A stretch of DNA of 64,000 nt from Tetrapyrgos nigripes (taxonomy: Eukaryota > Basidiomycota > Agaricomycetes > Agaricales > Campanellaceae): positions 1-64,000 of the forward strand of contig JAACJM010000029.1 of NCBI GenBank assembly GCA_013368315.1, written 5' to 3'. The translations under genes were made by a program, and so were the position numbers. Shown one piece after another: positions 11,374-23,887 of this stretch. Each line of letters starts with the position of its first letter. Positions within the stretch are counted from its first letter, which is position 1. A model generated the notes under the pieces. The model made no database searches and was not told the origin of the DNA. It saw only the letters and a program-made list of their open reading frames with translations.

Positions 11374-12710
11374 GTTACTGGATGAGGCTGAGTTCTTTTC
11401 TGCGTGTGGCTATGTCTAATTGTCTTCCTTCCAATTTTACCCATTTATACCTATGTCATTTGTTTGTCTCCAGCTTTGTAGCCAGGCTGTAGGCAAATAA
11501 CCACGTCATCATCTTATAACACATAACATTAGAAGTTGGAATATCAATCAGTATATGTGACACCACCTACATTTTGTGGTTTGAAAATGAAAGAAAAGGA
11601 AAAGCACTAAATGTGAGTATTTAATAAATCAATCCAGAATTTGATACTGAGTACTTACAATTTGTATTCACTGTCTCTGTCTGACCAAGCAAGGATAAGC
11701 TTCCCATCCTATTGATTTCAAAGAAGAGGGCTTGCTCACTAAAGCCACTTCTATTATGCCACATAGACTGAGAGCGCAAGGTTAAAATATCTCTGTGCTA
11801 GCAAAGGGTATTAAGCATACCTAGTGATCAAACCAGTTATGAGGCTGAAGAATGAGGCTGAGTTCTTTACACTCAGTTTCTCCTTTTGGCTATATGAGTT
11901 GGTCCCGATTTTTCCTGTCTGTCCCATTCTGAAGTCCTGCCCCTAATTTCTTGATCTAATTGTCTGTTTTGTTTTGTGTTTCAAGTTCTATCAAGAATTT
12001 CTGCACCTGACCAGTCTGTTGTATCCAGTCTTGGCTTAATGCTTTCTTTCCGCAAGGACTCAGAGATTTGTCATTTATCATATCTACAATACCAGCTGGC
12101 TCTATCTGTTCATTTGGCTATACAGCTGGATACTATGCTGAGCGTGGAGATGCTACGCTTGGCTGGAATGTGAAATTCGTAATACTCATATCTGACTCAG
12201 TGAACAAAGAAAAGACAATGAAATTTTGGATGTAATTTCTACATTTATTTTGATGGTGGATATAAACCAATTCAAAGTTCAATAAAAATATATAATGTGT
12301 GTTTTAGCATTTTAGAGACCTCTGGCCTCGTACTCGCCACGCCTCAGCACTGGCCCACACCCCTTTCATTTCTAAAAACTGAAGATGAATATCTCTGATA
12401 CAAATGCAATCAAGGAATGGGCAAACCAATTATCCAGAAAGTGAGCTTGTCAATAATGCATTGGAGTAGGCCAAGGGCTGGCTATTGCTATGCAAGAGCC
12501 AAATGCAGTGGATGGAAGTAAAGTGCTAGCTACAGTGTACACGCAAGCTGTAGACTATGTGATCACATGACCTCTAGGGTGCAGACCGCCCCCAAACCCC
12601 TACTCCAGCGTTTAGTACTGTGAATGAGTCATGAGAATAAAAGTGCGCATCCCCCTTTGAAACAGATGATAAGGGCAACAGTGTTTGCCACCCTAGGACG
12701 TCCTCATATA
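11374..12710. other. Intergenic, nothing recognised
   Basis: Open frames are short and lack domain features. AT-rich, with no clear repeat structure. Confidence 0.4.
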
Positions 12711-12785
12711 TCAATATGGGTGGGGTACCCCCAGACCCTGGATTCTAATATGGCAGGGGTCTGTCCAGGCCATACAATATAGGCC

Positions 12786-12980
12786 TTGGTTAGGGGTTAG
12801 GGTTTAGGGTTTAGTTAGGATGGTTAGGGTTAGGGTTTATTAATGCGAGGCTCATAGCACCAAGCTGTTAGAGGTTAGGGTTCAACTTAAGGCTAGGGAT
12901 AAGACTGCCTTTATAGGGGGGTTTGGGGGGCACAGCCACCTGTTAGAGGTTAGGGTTAGTGGTTAGTGGTTAGGGTTAGC
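12786..12980 (+). repeat. Interstitial telomere-like repeats (TTAGGG and variants)
   Basis: Runs of TTAGGGGTTAGGGTTTAGGG, then GTTAGGGTTAGGG, GAGGTTAGGGTT and GGTTAGTGGTTAGGG in three clusters. TTAGGG is the usual telomere repeat of filamentous fungi. The copies are degenerate and enclosed by the 12712/13548 inverted termini, so they travel with an element rather than marking a chromosome end. Confidence 0.7.
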
Positions 12981-13192
12981 AGTTCAAGGGGTGGTGGTGG
13001 GTTTGGGTCATGTGATTTTGATGTGACTATGTGATCATGTGATTTATTTATTTTGACTCAAACCACTACAAAATAGCCTCCAAACAGGCAATTTTACTTC
13101 AAAGATTGTCAGCTGGGCAGATGTGTGAACTGTACACTAATGAATCAACAATTTTGTGTAATGAGCAGGCATAATGCACACTTGCCCAATAT

Positions 13193-13443
13193 CACCAAGG
13201 GTGGTGATGCATATTTGCGATGGTTGTTCTGCAGACTTAAATCACGAGTTTTTCTCATGATTTCTAGCCTGAAAAAAAGTCAAAGTATTTGGTGCTGAAA
13301 TGCCAGCTTTAAATGGAAAGCCGGTATTTCAGCGGCAAATACTGGCAGATATTCTGACCTTTTTCAGGCTAGAAATTGCGAGAAAAACTCGTGATTTAAG
13401 TCTGCAGAAAAACCATCACAAATATGCATCGCCACCCTTGGTG
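13193..13443. mobile_element. 251-bp foldback MITE, CACTA-like (TSD TAT)
   Basis: The termini CACCAAGGGTGG...CCACCCTTGGTG are part of arms that match for about 80 bp with few differences (for example GGTGATGCATATTTGCGATGG against GGCGATGCATATTTGTGATGG). It is flanked by TAT at 13190-13192 and 13444-13446. CAC termini with a 3-bp target duplication are typical of the CACTA/CMC superfamily. Non-coding. Confidence 0.75.
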
Positions 13444-13548
13444 TATGGTATGTAGATTATATAACACCCCAGTGACCCATATTTAAATACTGGACTCTCA
13501 GATAAGCTGTATTGGAATCTGGGGTCTGGGGTTACCCCACCCATATTG

Positions 13549-14126
13549 CAATGTTTAGGCGACATTGGCTCCTGTTTGCGATGTCAACTATGGCACCACT
13601 TGCTACTGCCAGTGTTAACAGCCAGTGAAAGTGAATGATATATGCTGAGAATTTGAATGAACGGGTTGTTACTGCAGTGGCAATACCCAGTGCTAGTCTA
13701 AGAACCAGAGCAGCAAAGTAGTATCAGCCTAGACTTTGTTTGGAAGAGACGATGTATACTCTGTAGACAAAAAATCCCTTTTTGGGAAAATTTTTGATAA
13801 GCAGTTAGATAAGTATAATTTGTTGATCATGAATGAGTAAATTAAATTGAAAACCTTAGCTGGACAAAACAAACAACAAGGTTTGCAAAGTCCTTGATGG
13901 TTTTAGATACAATCCAGCCCAGAGCAGGCTACTGTGAAGTGTTTCAAGAAGGCTGAAGTAGCACAAGCCCAATAATATAAGTAGGAATCCCAAATAAGTG
14001 CCAGAAACTTACAGAACAAAAATAACCTAATAAGAATGGTAATTTATAACTAATCAAAAATCAGCAAATTGATTGGATGATTTGCAACAAATGAGATAGT
14101 TGGACTGAAGAATATACTCCACTTAC
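13549..14126. other. Interval downstream of the DUF6534-like exon, no exons recognised
   Basis: If the 14127-14271 exon belonged to an intact minus-strand gene, its remaining exons should lie here. None of the expected membrane segments could be found, suggesting a truncated gene. Confidence 0.35.
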
Positions 14127-14271
14127 CATCATTTTAAGCCAAGCACAGTCTTTAAATTGAGTTTGGAAGTAATATACCACTTGGACCAAGACTGATCCGT
14201 AAAGGAGGGTAGAGAACAAGACTCCAAATTCAAAGGCACCTAGTGTAGGGCCAAGGTTAGGAGCAGTAATC
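14127..14271 (-). pseudogene. Exon of a DUF6534-like fungal membrane protein (fragment)
   Basis: On the minus strand a TTGCAG acceptor precedes 14271 and a GTAAGT donor follows 14127. The exon encodes TLGAFEFGVLFSTLLYGSVL followed by VQVVYYFQTQFKDCAWLKMM. This matches the first transmembrane helix and the Y-Y-F-x-x-x-x-x-D loop of the large Agaricomycete DUF6534 family (proteins of about 300-350 aa with seven membrane helices). No start-codon exon and no downstream exons were found, so only this exon survives or the rest is too diverged to see. Confidence 0.6.
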
Positions 14272-14409
14272 CTGCAATATATCAACAGCATCCAAAGAAG
14301 CTGGACACCTTGTAAACATCTGGCTTTTTAACCACAATGCTGCAAAATTGAATAGCAATCACTCCAAAGATACATGACTAATTCTATTGTCTGCATTCCT
14401 TGGGATGCA

Positions 14410-14650
14410 AGCTAAAGAGCCCTGTACTTAGTTGTCATTCCTGTGTCGAATCTCAGAGGTGAAGGGAGCCGAAAGCGGGTTGATACAGTAGTAGCATGCG
14501 CTGAGCCTGGAACCGCACTGAGACGTAGTCTCAATAACCAGATTGATGATACACTATGTGTATGTAGTCTGGTGTTAATGTTATAGGGCTGGTTGGTCCT
14601 GTAGTATACACTCACTGCCACTGACTCAGCTGTCTCACTACAATGTCCCA
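14410..14650. repeat. Dispersed repeat copy: paralogous empty site of the 27529 MITE
   Basis: The segment at 14530-14585, reverse-complemented, reads AACATTAACACCAGACTACAT...TAGTGTATCATC. It aligns with 27501-27528 joined to 27764-27790, where the 235-bp MITE is inserted. This copy lacks the MITE. Confidence 0.6.
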
Positions 14651-16300
14651 TAAAATGTCTCCATATGTCCCGTGAATATGTCCCACGATCCTGAGTTCCC
14701 AGATGCTCTCCAAAATCCAGATATCCTGGCAGTCACAACATCACCCTACTTCTACTCCTGTTTCCCAGAATAGTCTCCTATTGAACTCTCTTTAATTGAC
14801 TCTTGTCATTAGCCGTTGCTGTCAGGGGGCTCAAGGATAGGCAAACACGGTGGTGCCACCTACAATGTGTGCACATTGTCAGTTGCATGGAAACACAACT
14901 CAGACAACACTGGGGAAAGGTGCCACTGCTTCGCATGGCAAATTACGAGGCCCATTGTATAAGTAAGTAATACTGTAAAATTGACTAAAAAAATTAGATA
15001 GAGCTTAATATCTTCTGTAATGACACCTTGAACGTTGGGTGGAGGAGCCCATAGTGGTTCAGAGAGCGGCAGTTGGACTTGCGACGGCTGCTGAGGGAAG
15101 GTCAATACGCCTGAAGCTCGTCATGGTTGGTGGGCGGCAAGGCAGAAATGATCTATGATGTATTGAGCATCAGTTCGGGTACTTCGGAGCAATGTGGTGG
15201 CGTGTAAAAGTTAGAACCCGTGAGAACCTTTGCTACTCAATTGAGGGGTCGACATAAGTTAACTCGGCCTAAAGGGCCTCGTAACACACGCATTGTTGGT
15301 GGCATCACCTGCAATAAAATTCAAACAAAACTGGATAGGGTAGGGAGGTAAAATTGGATGGAGGATTAGATGGATGTCAAAGTTGAGTGAGAATTGAGAG
15401 AAAGCAGACAGCCCTGGGTTCCTGGCACAGAGCCACACTGCACAGAGCAGGTTTTGACCCTGAATGCATGGAGCATGGGGTAGCACACAAAGCATCAAGG
15501 AAGAAAGTGGACAATAGAGCTTGTGCAGAGCCACCTGCAGCCATGTGTGGCTTAGTAAGCATGTGCAGAACAGTTGGCTCAAAATTGTGTGCGCAAGGTA
15601 GCTACACTGAGTGCAATACAAGCATAGGAAGTGATGAAGGGAGCATGCAAGAATAGGCTGAGCACAAAAGAACTGGGATATGATGTACAAAAACTAGCAT
15701 AACAGAGATTTGACGTATGAACTATGAGAGCTTGTGAGAGAAATAACATGCTTCTCTGGACAGACGGATGAACTAGAAAGGATGCTGGGGCCAGACAGTA
15801 TGTTTGATGAAAAAAAGGGCAATAGGTGAGGATATCTGGAGAGAAAGCGCAGAGTGGTGAGGGAGGACGCATAACAGTATCATTGCTTATGGCCAATTCA
15901 GAGGTGCAGTGGACTGGACCACTCTAGGCATCCTAAATCAATTTCAGGCCCAAAAAATACACAGAAAACAGCATACGCACCTGTGTATCCTGATGAAAGC
16001 TGCCAAATGTTCCTGCCATCCTTCTGATGTGTCTTGGACATGTCCTACAGTTTCATAGTGCACAGAGCTGCACAGTAATTTCCCTGAAGCATTGATTGTG
16101 ATGCCAAATGAGAATCGAAGAGGAAGAAAGAGAGTTCTTGGACTGACGAATGAGATATGGCTGCACTTGGATTGCGCACACGATTTTGAGCCAACCGCTC
16201 TGCGCAAGCTCTCTAATGAGGCCAATATAAAGAAGAGCATTCGAAGAAAGCATGAGTACATGCACGGAGCATTGCGCTTACAAGAGGTAACATGAGGGGA
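14651..16300. other. Intergenic with R1-family repeat ends at 14.9 and 15.2 kb
   Basis: 14920-14960 (GCATGGCAAATTACGAGGCCC) and 15235-15290 (GAGGGGTCGACATAAGTTAACTCGGCCTAAAGGGCC) match the ends of the R1 repeats at 24-29 kb. Frames at 15.3-16.3 kb are open in places but show no domain. One phrase (GATGGATGT...AAGT...GTGAGAATTGA) recurs at 15370 and 16597. Confidence 0.4.
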
Positions 16301-18600
16301 GAGTGTGAGCAATAAAACCACTATGAAAAAAAATGCATGGAGCATTTGAAGATATCAAGAGTGTAGAGAGCAGCATGTGCTCAAAAGACTCACATGGAAT
16401 GACACAGAAAAATAATCTTCCCAGAAGAAAGAAAAATGAACAATAAGTGCAATGTAAGAAGATTATCAGGAGAGTAAAGAAGTGAATAAGAAGTGGGCAC
16501 TAGGAGGTCACAGAAAAGAAGAATATCCAGAGGTGGCCAGAGGTGACTGAGATTTGAAGGAGGTAAAAAATGAAATAAAATAGGATTGAGGAGAGGATGG
16601 ATGTTGGAAAGTCAAGTGAGAATTGAAACCCAGGAAAGACATATAGAACTGATGATTAGGTAAAGGGAATTAAAAACTGGCAGCACTGGAGTCTTTTCCC
16701 AAGACGAATAAATGAAGAAAGCTATCATGGGGTGGTATGAAAAGAATTTTCAGACAGCCCTAAGGCTGAGAGAGAACACAAAGAAGGACAAAGGTAAAAG
16801 ACACAGAGATGTAGGATGCAAATTAAAGGACGGGTGGCTAGAAAATCAAGATAGATTGAAATTGACAAGAATTAAAAACAGAATAAGCAATTCCAGAGGA
16901 AAAATTGAAATAAACAGTAAACACGAAAAATATTAAAGAGAAATGATTGCAGGATCACAGTTCCACTGAGTGAAGCTGATAAAAATGCAGAAAAGAAATT
17001 AACTGTATAGATGGGAGTATAATGTCTGATAAAGGCATGAGAAGCAACCGACGGACAGAGAAATAGAGTGACTCAGAAGAGAGATAACAGTAAGATTAAA
17101 TGAATAAAGATATTGGGCTCATGGAATAAACTTGAATAAAGGGGGAAAACCTCGGAAGGCAGGAGAAAGGAAGAGATGACAATGAGACACATAACGACAA
17201 GGGAAGAGAGAATAACAGGTGACATCAGACAGTAAGGTAAGTCATAAGTAGCATAAAGGATAACAAAAGAACATTTGAAGGGAGAACCAGTCATAAAACA
17301 GATAAAGAGAGATATAATTGAAGGGTGAGACAGTGATGGAGACAATACAAAGGCCCAGGAACAAAATCTTACAAGGAGAGATACTCCAAACCAGTTGAAG
17401 AGTCAGAAAAAGAAAGAAGAGACAAAAAATAGACTCCGCAGAGACATGTATGAATGCCTGGAGGCTGCACTCGTGGATACTGTAATTTCGGTCATGGAGG
17501 AGTAAAGAGAAGCCTAGAGGCGGTATTTGTTAAATGTGTGGCAACAGAGGTGCATAGGCAAGAAGATAATGAGAATAATGAGAAGAGAACAGGCATGCAA
17601 CAATATTAGGAGAACAAAGAAAAGAAAAGAAAAACAGGCATAGATAAAGACATAAAACTGGGTAGTCAGATAAACTGGCAGAGGAAACAGTGAATAAATC
17701 AAAACAAATAAGCTAGTTAGATGTTTCAAAATAAATGCACATGGAGACCCAGGGCATAGTTGTAGAGTTCGATGTGCATCAGTGGACAATGCGCGAACAT
17801 ATATGCAGATCCGGAGGCTTGGCCTGGAGAGGATAATGTGTAATCATGGAGACATAGAGCAAAATGATGAAAAGATACTGAGATGAGGCTATTGGGAAGA
17901 GAAAGATAGGTTACACATCACATAGACACATACAAAGACATGGAGCTCATAATTGAGGAGACTATCAAAGAGGCATTGAATAGGGAAAATCATCACAAAA
18001 AGAAAAAAGGAAAGAGATGTGTATGAAGAGCGTAAGTTAAAATTTGCAGAGGCTAATGCATCACCACAGAGATATTGAGCAGTAAAAAGACAACAGAAGA
18101 CTTACGACGAAAAGAAAAGAAAGGAAAGTGTGGAACCGTATATAAACAAACAGAGCGCAAGCACGACAATCCATCTTGTATGTGGCCTGAGAGGTGTTGT
18201 AGTGAAGGACTGAGAACAAAGACGAGGGTAGATAAGGATCACAAAATAGTAAAAGAGAAGACGCTGACCAAAAAAACAAAATGAAAGTACAAGACACAAT
18301 TAGTCTAAAATGAAAAACAAAGAAAACACGTGTTAAAACCCAACATAGACGAGGCACAACTCCAAAAAGGGGTGAGCAAATGCCTCAGGAGAGTAAGTAT
18401 GACAAAAGGGACAAATGAAATGAACAAGCAAAGACAAGAGATGAGATGATAGTCAAATGCAAATGAAAAGACCAAAGAATACACAAGGAATCTGATGCGG
18501 TGAATATGAATGCAGCAAGTGATGAGAAGGTACGAAATTTACGAAAGGTCTTAAAATGTGAGCTGAACAACGAATACTATGCATGAAGAAAAAGAACAAG
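16300..18600 (+). other. Purine-rich tract (GA-rich on +), ~2.3 kb
   Basis: The plus strand is dominated by A and G (AGAGAAGAAAGAAAAATGAA style), with long runs nearly devoid of T and C. Minus-strand open frames here are Ser/Leu/Phe-rich translations of this bias and show no domains. No gene is supported. Confidence 0.55.
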
Positions 18601-18670
18601 CAAAATATACTGAAGACATGCGATGAGCATTTTTACGCGTCAGATGTCATGCACATGCCAACCTCATGAC

Positions 18671-20152
18671 CGGTATAGGGAAATCTGCGGGTACCCCATG
18701 CGGGTCTGCGGGTGGGCTGCGGGTACCATTAAATATTTGAGTTCAGCATTATATGGCATACATACGAGCATTTGTAACATAGTAGAGAGACATAAAAGTG
18801 AATATAGAGCTTGTAGATAGACTTCAACGAAGTGTAGTGAAACTCAAATGTACATGGATAAGCACAGCCACTCACTCCCATCTGCAGTAGTCTCATTCCT
18901 AACTCGAGTATTTCTCTACAAAGCAGCCTAGATATTTTTGCCAAAAGCTTATTGCATGCACTAGAGACTATTTCCATTCTCTGCATGCCAATATTCTATG
19001 AATTATGTACCCAAATTACCCTTAGACTTGAAATGAAGCCTGCATCAATAAAACTCTTCGTGGTTCGCAGTGTAAATGCAACATACTCATTCTAATACAT
19101 CACTGAGTCAATGTTTCAAGTGTTCAATAAAGTAATTTGTTCATCCAATTCTAGAAAAGTCAAGATCAATGTGAATTCAGCCCAAGGTTTACTAGAATTT
19201 ATGATAGAAATTTACTTCTACACATTGAGCATGTCAAGGTACTGGCTATTAGTACAGAAGCTACAACATTCCTTGTTTTCAAACTGTTAGATGTTGTGTG
19301 GATGTTAGTAATGCTCACGAATGGTACCCGCATGGTACCCGCAGTGGCTGTGCACATGCGGGTACCCATGCGGGTACCCATGCGGGTACCTATGCGGGTA
19401 CCCATGCGGGTACCTATGCGGGTACCCATGCGGGTACCTATGCGGGTACCCATGCGGGTACCTATGCGGGTACTATGTTTCTTGCCTTGATGTTGTATGA
19501 GAGTCCGTTGAAGAGAATGAACGGCTATTTGCACATACATACTACTGTCCTGGCATGAATGAAAGCTCAGTCTCCCTGACCAAAAAAAATCCAGAAGAAA
19601 TCCAAAAAAAAAATAAATAGAAAATGTCAAATCTGGTGTTAGATTTTTTGGCTGTAATTTGTGACTGAACTGCCTTTCATGCTGGTACACTAACCTGCCT
19701 GCTGAAGTAGCATCAACAGCGGGCCATATGATGCTTTTACCAAGCCATTTCTACAAAAAGAATATTCTATGCAACTAAGGGTATGTAACGTTGGATACTC
19801 ATACTTACAAGCAGTCCCATTTGCAGAGAAGGGCAAAAGTAAGTGCAGAGTGGGTCAGAAAGTGTCAATGATAGGTGATGCTGAATCTTGCATATACCAC
19901 ATAAATCCCATCATTTTTGTATGAATGATTTTACCTCAATACCGACAGCGCTTTCTGTTCTTTGTGAAATTGCTACACAACAGACTCTGCATTTTGAAAG
20001 GACTATCTACACAATAAAAAGAGCAATTAGAAGGCTTAATCAACTAAGATTCTACATGATAAGCAAAGGGTAATGGGTACCCGCATCACCCGCATCACCC
20101 GCATGTACCCGCTGTGTACCCGCATGGGGTACCCGCAGATTTCTGATACCCG
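18671..20152. mobile_element. 1482-bp TIR transposon with perfect 9-bp TSD, non-autonomous
   Basis: The left end is CGGTATAGGGAAATCTGCGG and the right end, as complement, CGGGTATCAGAAATCTGCGG. Both continue into GTACCCCATGCGGGT-type subterminal repeats. The flanking 9-mers CCTCATGAC (18662-18670 and 20153-20161) are identical. The termini match those of the 19-kb element at 30251-49382. No transposase is encoded. Candidate superfamilies are Mutator-like (9-bp TSD) or KDZ-like; this cannot be settled from the termini. Confidence 0.85.
19339..19482 (+). repeat. 12-bp minisatellite CATGCGGGTACC
   Basis: About ten tandem copies of (C/T)ATGCGGGTACC inside the 1.48-kb element, the same motif as its subterminal repeats. 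All frames are open through it, giving meaningless repetitive translations. Confidence 0.9.
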
Positions 20153-20161
20153 CCTCATGAC

Positions 20162-21856
20162 CGAATAATCACAAGATCGGCAAAAGACCGGATCTGGACT
20201 CTGGAGTAACCGTTGCAAAGAAAGACATACGCAGCGTAAAAACCTGTAAAGGTACAGATGAGTGAAATAAGTATGTGTGAGGAATGAACTGAGATATAAA
20301 GGTGGAGATATGAAGCTTAGCCCAAGAGTTTTGCTTGAGTTTGAGGGGCCAAGTTGAAGCATTTAAAACATCAAACGCACAAAGTGGTTCGACGCTGACG
20401 CGTCGACGCGTCAAATGCACGTGCCTACCAATATAACCAAATGCTTACGCTGTTGAGCAGGCTATGTTCTATACATGTAGCGGCAACTGCATACTTACCT
20501 GGGGATGTAGAGTGCTTGTTAGAGCAAGTGATTAGAGGTTAAGAATGATGAGATGTAGGAGAATTCCTTATTATTATAGGGCAAACTACGAGCCCTGTTA
20601 TACTGTTCTACAATGTACATGTGACTACTTATCTTCGAGAAGAAGTTATAACAATAAGATAGGGGTATGTGATCCCTTATCATTGTGTTGATGGTTGCTT
20701 GGATAATTCGCCAATTCAACATACGCAATGGTAAAACACTCGGAGTAGAGAAAGTGAAGGCGGTGAGTCCGTATTGCAACCACAGAGATATAAGGAGAAA
20801 ACTGAGTAATGGAAAGAGGTAGTACGAAAGCTTAGCTGAATAAAAGGACAGAACAAGGTTGTGCTCGAGTTTGAGGCCTATGAGACTTGTTGAGACCAGT
20901 GAGACATGTGCATAACAGAATTGCTGGCAGTTGAGAGATGGGAGAAAGGTTTCGGCCTGGATGAAAGAAGTGATGAAGCAAAGTAACTAGCGCAAAAACT
21001 AAGAGGAGAGAGGGCCGAAGACTCGAGCAAAAAGAAAAAGAGTGAGCAGGGTTTGGCCGATGACGCGAATATATGATGATTAGTAATGCAAGGCTTACGG
21101 TCCGGAGATCCTGCGCACGGGCCATGGAGGCAGAGGGCAAGAGGACGAGAGGAGAAAGAAGCTTCTAGTTCACTCACCAGGTCGATTAATTTCTTGTAAA
21201 GTTACATTTAAAACATCAATTTATCTCATTTCTGCAGCTGAAGCATGGCGCTGGTGTTTGAGCGATTTTCCTCTGTCGAGATAAGCAAAGATAGCTTTAG
21301 GACTAACTCGCTGCTTTATTCATACCTCTGTTGACAGCAGACACGCTTGCCACATCAATAGGTAGTCATACTCGTCCAGACGTCAAAATCTACCGAAATT
21401 AAGCCGTTTGGATGAGCATGGTGGACATAAATGGAATTGCAGACCCAGCACCATCACCTCGGATGGTGACTTGGATGATTGAACACAGTGTCCTTTTCGA
21501 TTCTCCCGCAGCCAAAAATGATGGGAGCTTGTGGGCAAAAAAAGCCAGCGAGTTACTGGTGAGCTAGCAAGCTCTTCAAGGCTTGTCAGGGCTTGTGCAA
21601 GTGCCACAAGCGGCCTCCAGCAACCTGCCGGTTTCTTGGTGCCTTTCTATATATGACAAGGTCAAGGTACGTACTACCCTCTTTGCTTCTATTGGCGTGT
21701 CAAAATCATCACTTACGCTTGCTCAAGATTCTTCCATCAATGATCAGACGCTTCGATGGAAGCTGAAGGGAGATCCGGTTGAACAGTCCATCATAAAGAG
21801 CCGTTCATTCAGCTTCTCTCCACCGGACTCCCATTCTTCTCGATTCGCATCCACCC
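20162..21856. other. Interval upstream of the methyltransferase gene
   Basis: Two related blocks at 20280-20360 and 20820-20880 share GCTTAGC and GAGTTTGAGG phrases. A few minus-strand GT..AG-bounded stretches (near 21.17 and 21.1 kb) could be small exons, but no protein family is recognisable. Confidence 0.35.
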
Positions 21857-23887
21857 ATGGAGCACAATTCCCCCTCGAGCTCTGTGATTCAAACAGGCAG
21901 CAAAGAAATCGACAAATTGCTGACTATGATCATCACCTCTACGCAAGATGCTTTGGCAGAGTACAAGAAATCTGGGGCAGGCCTTCCATCGCCTCATGCT
22001 ACTGAAGCGCATCCTTTAGACTCTGCGTCGGACGAGTTCGCCCTGAAGAGGGCACTTCGAATCTTGGAAGGAGCATGCGAGACGCTGTGTACTACTCTGG
22101 CTCAGCCAATGCATACCATTTTGAATGTGAGGAGTTCTTAGATCCGCGACATTTTTCTAAATGCTTTTTTGTCATAACAGCGTAGCATGCCATTCGAAGC
22201 TCAGTGCATGCGCCTCATCGTAGAGAATCGTATTGCTGATCTCCTCGAGAAGTTTCCGAATGGATTACATGTCGCTGAAATTGCCTCAAAGACTAAGAAT
22301 CAGATGAATCCAAGGAAGCTTGGACAAGTCATGGGTCTCCTCGCCGCTCGAGGATGTTTTCGAGAAGGTAAGCGATTTCGATAGGTGATAAACCCGCATA
22401 TCCTGACAAATATCGTACCGTAGTCTCTGAGAATACGTTCACCAATAACCGTCTCTCCCTGACGCTTGTCTCCACCAATCCAGTCGCTTCTATGGTACAT
22501 CTCTGCAGTTACGAGATTCAAAAATCCATCAATGTCCTGCCCGAGGCTATGACAGATCCGGAGTACGCTATCACTGAGTCAGCTGAAAAATCTGCGTATA
22601 CATTTGCTGTGCGGGACGAAGGGGCTACAAGTTTTTACGGATGGTATCAGAAACATGTAAGTGATGCACAATTACCGTAGCAATTTGAATGCTGATCGCC
22701 GTACTTTGATTACTGGCCGGATAGCCTGAACTTCAGGGTGTGAGTATTTCTGGCAAGAATGAGATGTTCGCTTACAGTTCTTTGAGCAGCAATTTGATCA
22801 CGCCATGATAGGATTGAGTCGAGTGGAAGGATCACTTTCTATTGTAAACAGTATGTGACATGGTCTTTCAAAATAAAAGTCTATAAACAATTAATGCTTT
22901 TAGATTATCCGTGGAGCGATCTACCACAAGGGACGACTTTCTGTGACGTAGGCTCAGGTGTAGGGACAATTCCGCTCGCACTAGCCAAGGCGCACCCCAA
23001 TTTGAGAATTATCTTACAAGATTTACCGGGTGCCATTGAAGAAGCCAAACAGGTAATTAATCTCGATTCTGATTCTTCTATACCACCCAGCATTCCATGT
23101 CATAATGCTTGTAGCTGTGGAAAACCGAATTTCCAGAAGCCATCGAGACCGGCAAGGTTACGTTCAAAGCCTTCGATTTCTTCGCAGAAAGTCCAATGGA
23201 AGACCAAGATTTTTATTATGTGAGTGTTCATTAACATTCAGTATGTGAATCTTAAACTGCATTCTCGGGTACCTTCACTCTGTTAGATGAAGCATATCAT
23301 GCATAACTCTCCTGACGCGGAGGCAATCAAGATCTTGAAGAATATCGCAGCTGTCATGAAGCCTTCCAGTTGTGTTTTGATTCGTAGGCCTTTGATTAAG
23401 TCCTGTTCTTGGTGCGACGTGGTAAATGTCGTCTACTACAGATGAGATTGTAATGATGGATGGAGTTCGCTCCGCTGAAGATCAAGAATCGCAGGCTACT
23501 TCAATGGCGAAGGTATGTAATGGCCTATAATTATCTTCGCCTGCAAATGACTTACCGGCAATGCGAACAGGCTCAAGAACCGTTGTTGCCAAACTACGGA
23601 AGTGGGAATCTGCGCCACCACAACCAGAATCTGGTAATTGAATATACTCGTTCATCCAGGTTGTCATTGAGAACTCATCGAGGACTTATCTAGAACATGC
23701 TGGGACTGTTTAACGCTCGACAGCGCACTCGTGGGCAATTCCGTGCACTTGGGTGAGTTATGCAGTATTGGATGAGAGACTTCGGCTGACAAGTACTAGT
23801 GAATCTGCAGGACTGGAGCTTGTAGAAGTGCTGGACCTCGTTGAGATGCATGTCTTGAAGTTCCAGAAGATAAACGTCGGAGCATAG
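21857..23887 (+). CDS. O-methyltransferase, family 2 (SAM-dependent), 12 exons
   Basis: The ATG sits in CACCCATGG. Exons: 21857-22126, 22181-22367, 22424-22656, 22725-22739, 22778-22850, 22904-23052, 23115-23219, 23287-23383, 23442-23512, 23571-23633, 23694-23752, 23800-23887. All junctions are GT..AG and keep frame, giving 469 aa. The N-terminal ~230 residues form the helical/winged-helix dimerisation part (GLHVAEIASKT...MGLLAARGCFRE). The Rossmann SAM-binding motif is DVGSGVGTIPLALA (residues 274-287), followed by ILQDLPG. The catalytic-His region is MKHIMHNSPDAEA (His about 350), and the C-terminal GLELVEVLDLVE resembles the family's usual end. Length and order fit fungal secondary-metabolism O-methyltransferases; the substrate is unknown. 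A 15-nt micro-exon (PELQG) lies at 22725. Confidence 0.88.

Larger units (their letters stand above)
12712..13548. mobile_element. TIR element (~837 bp) carrying telomere-like repeats
   Basis: Imperfect ~45-bp inverted termini: CAATATGGGTGGGGTACCCC at 12712 and its near complement ending at 13548 (GGGGTTACCCCACCCATATTG), continuing through AGACCC/GATTC. It contains the TTAGGG-like region and a nested foldback MITE. Target duplications could not be fixed, so the class is unknown. Confidence 0.5.

Noticed and set aside
19296..19558. Repeat ORFs (VPMRVPMR and GTHAGTYA types) near 19.4 kb
   Set aside because: They are translations of the 12-bp minisatellite in the 1.48-kb element.
18671..20152. 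CRISPR-like appearance of regularly spaced repeats in the minisatellite
   Set aside because: Units are contiguous without unique spacers, and the genome is eukaryotic.
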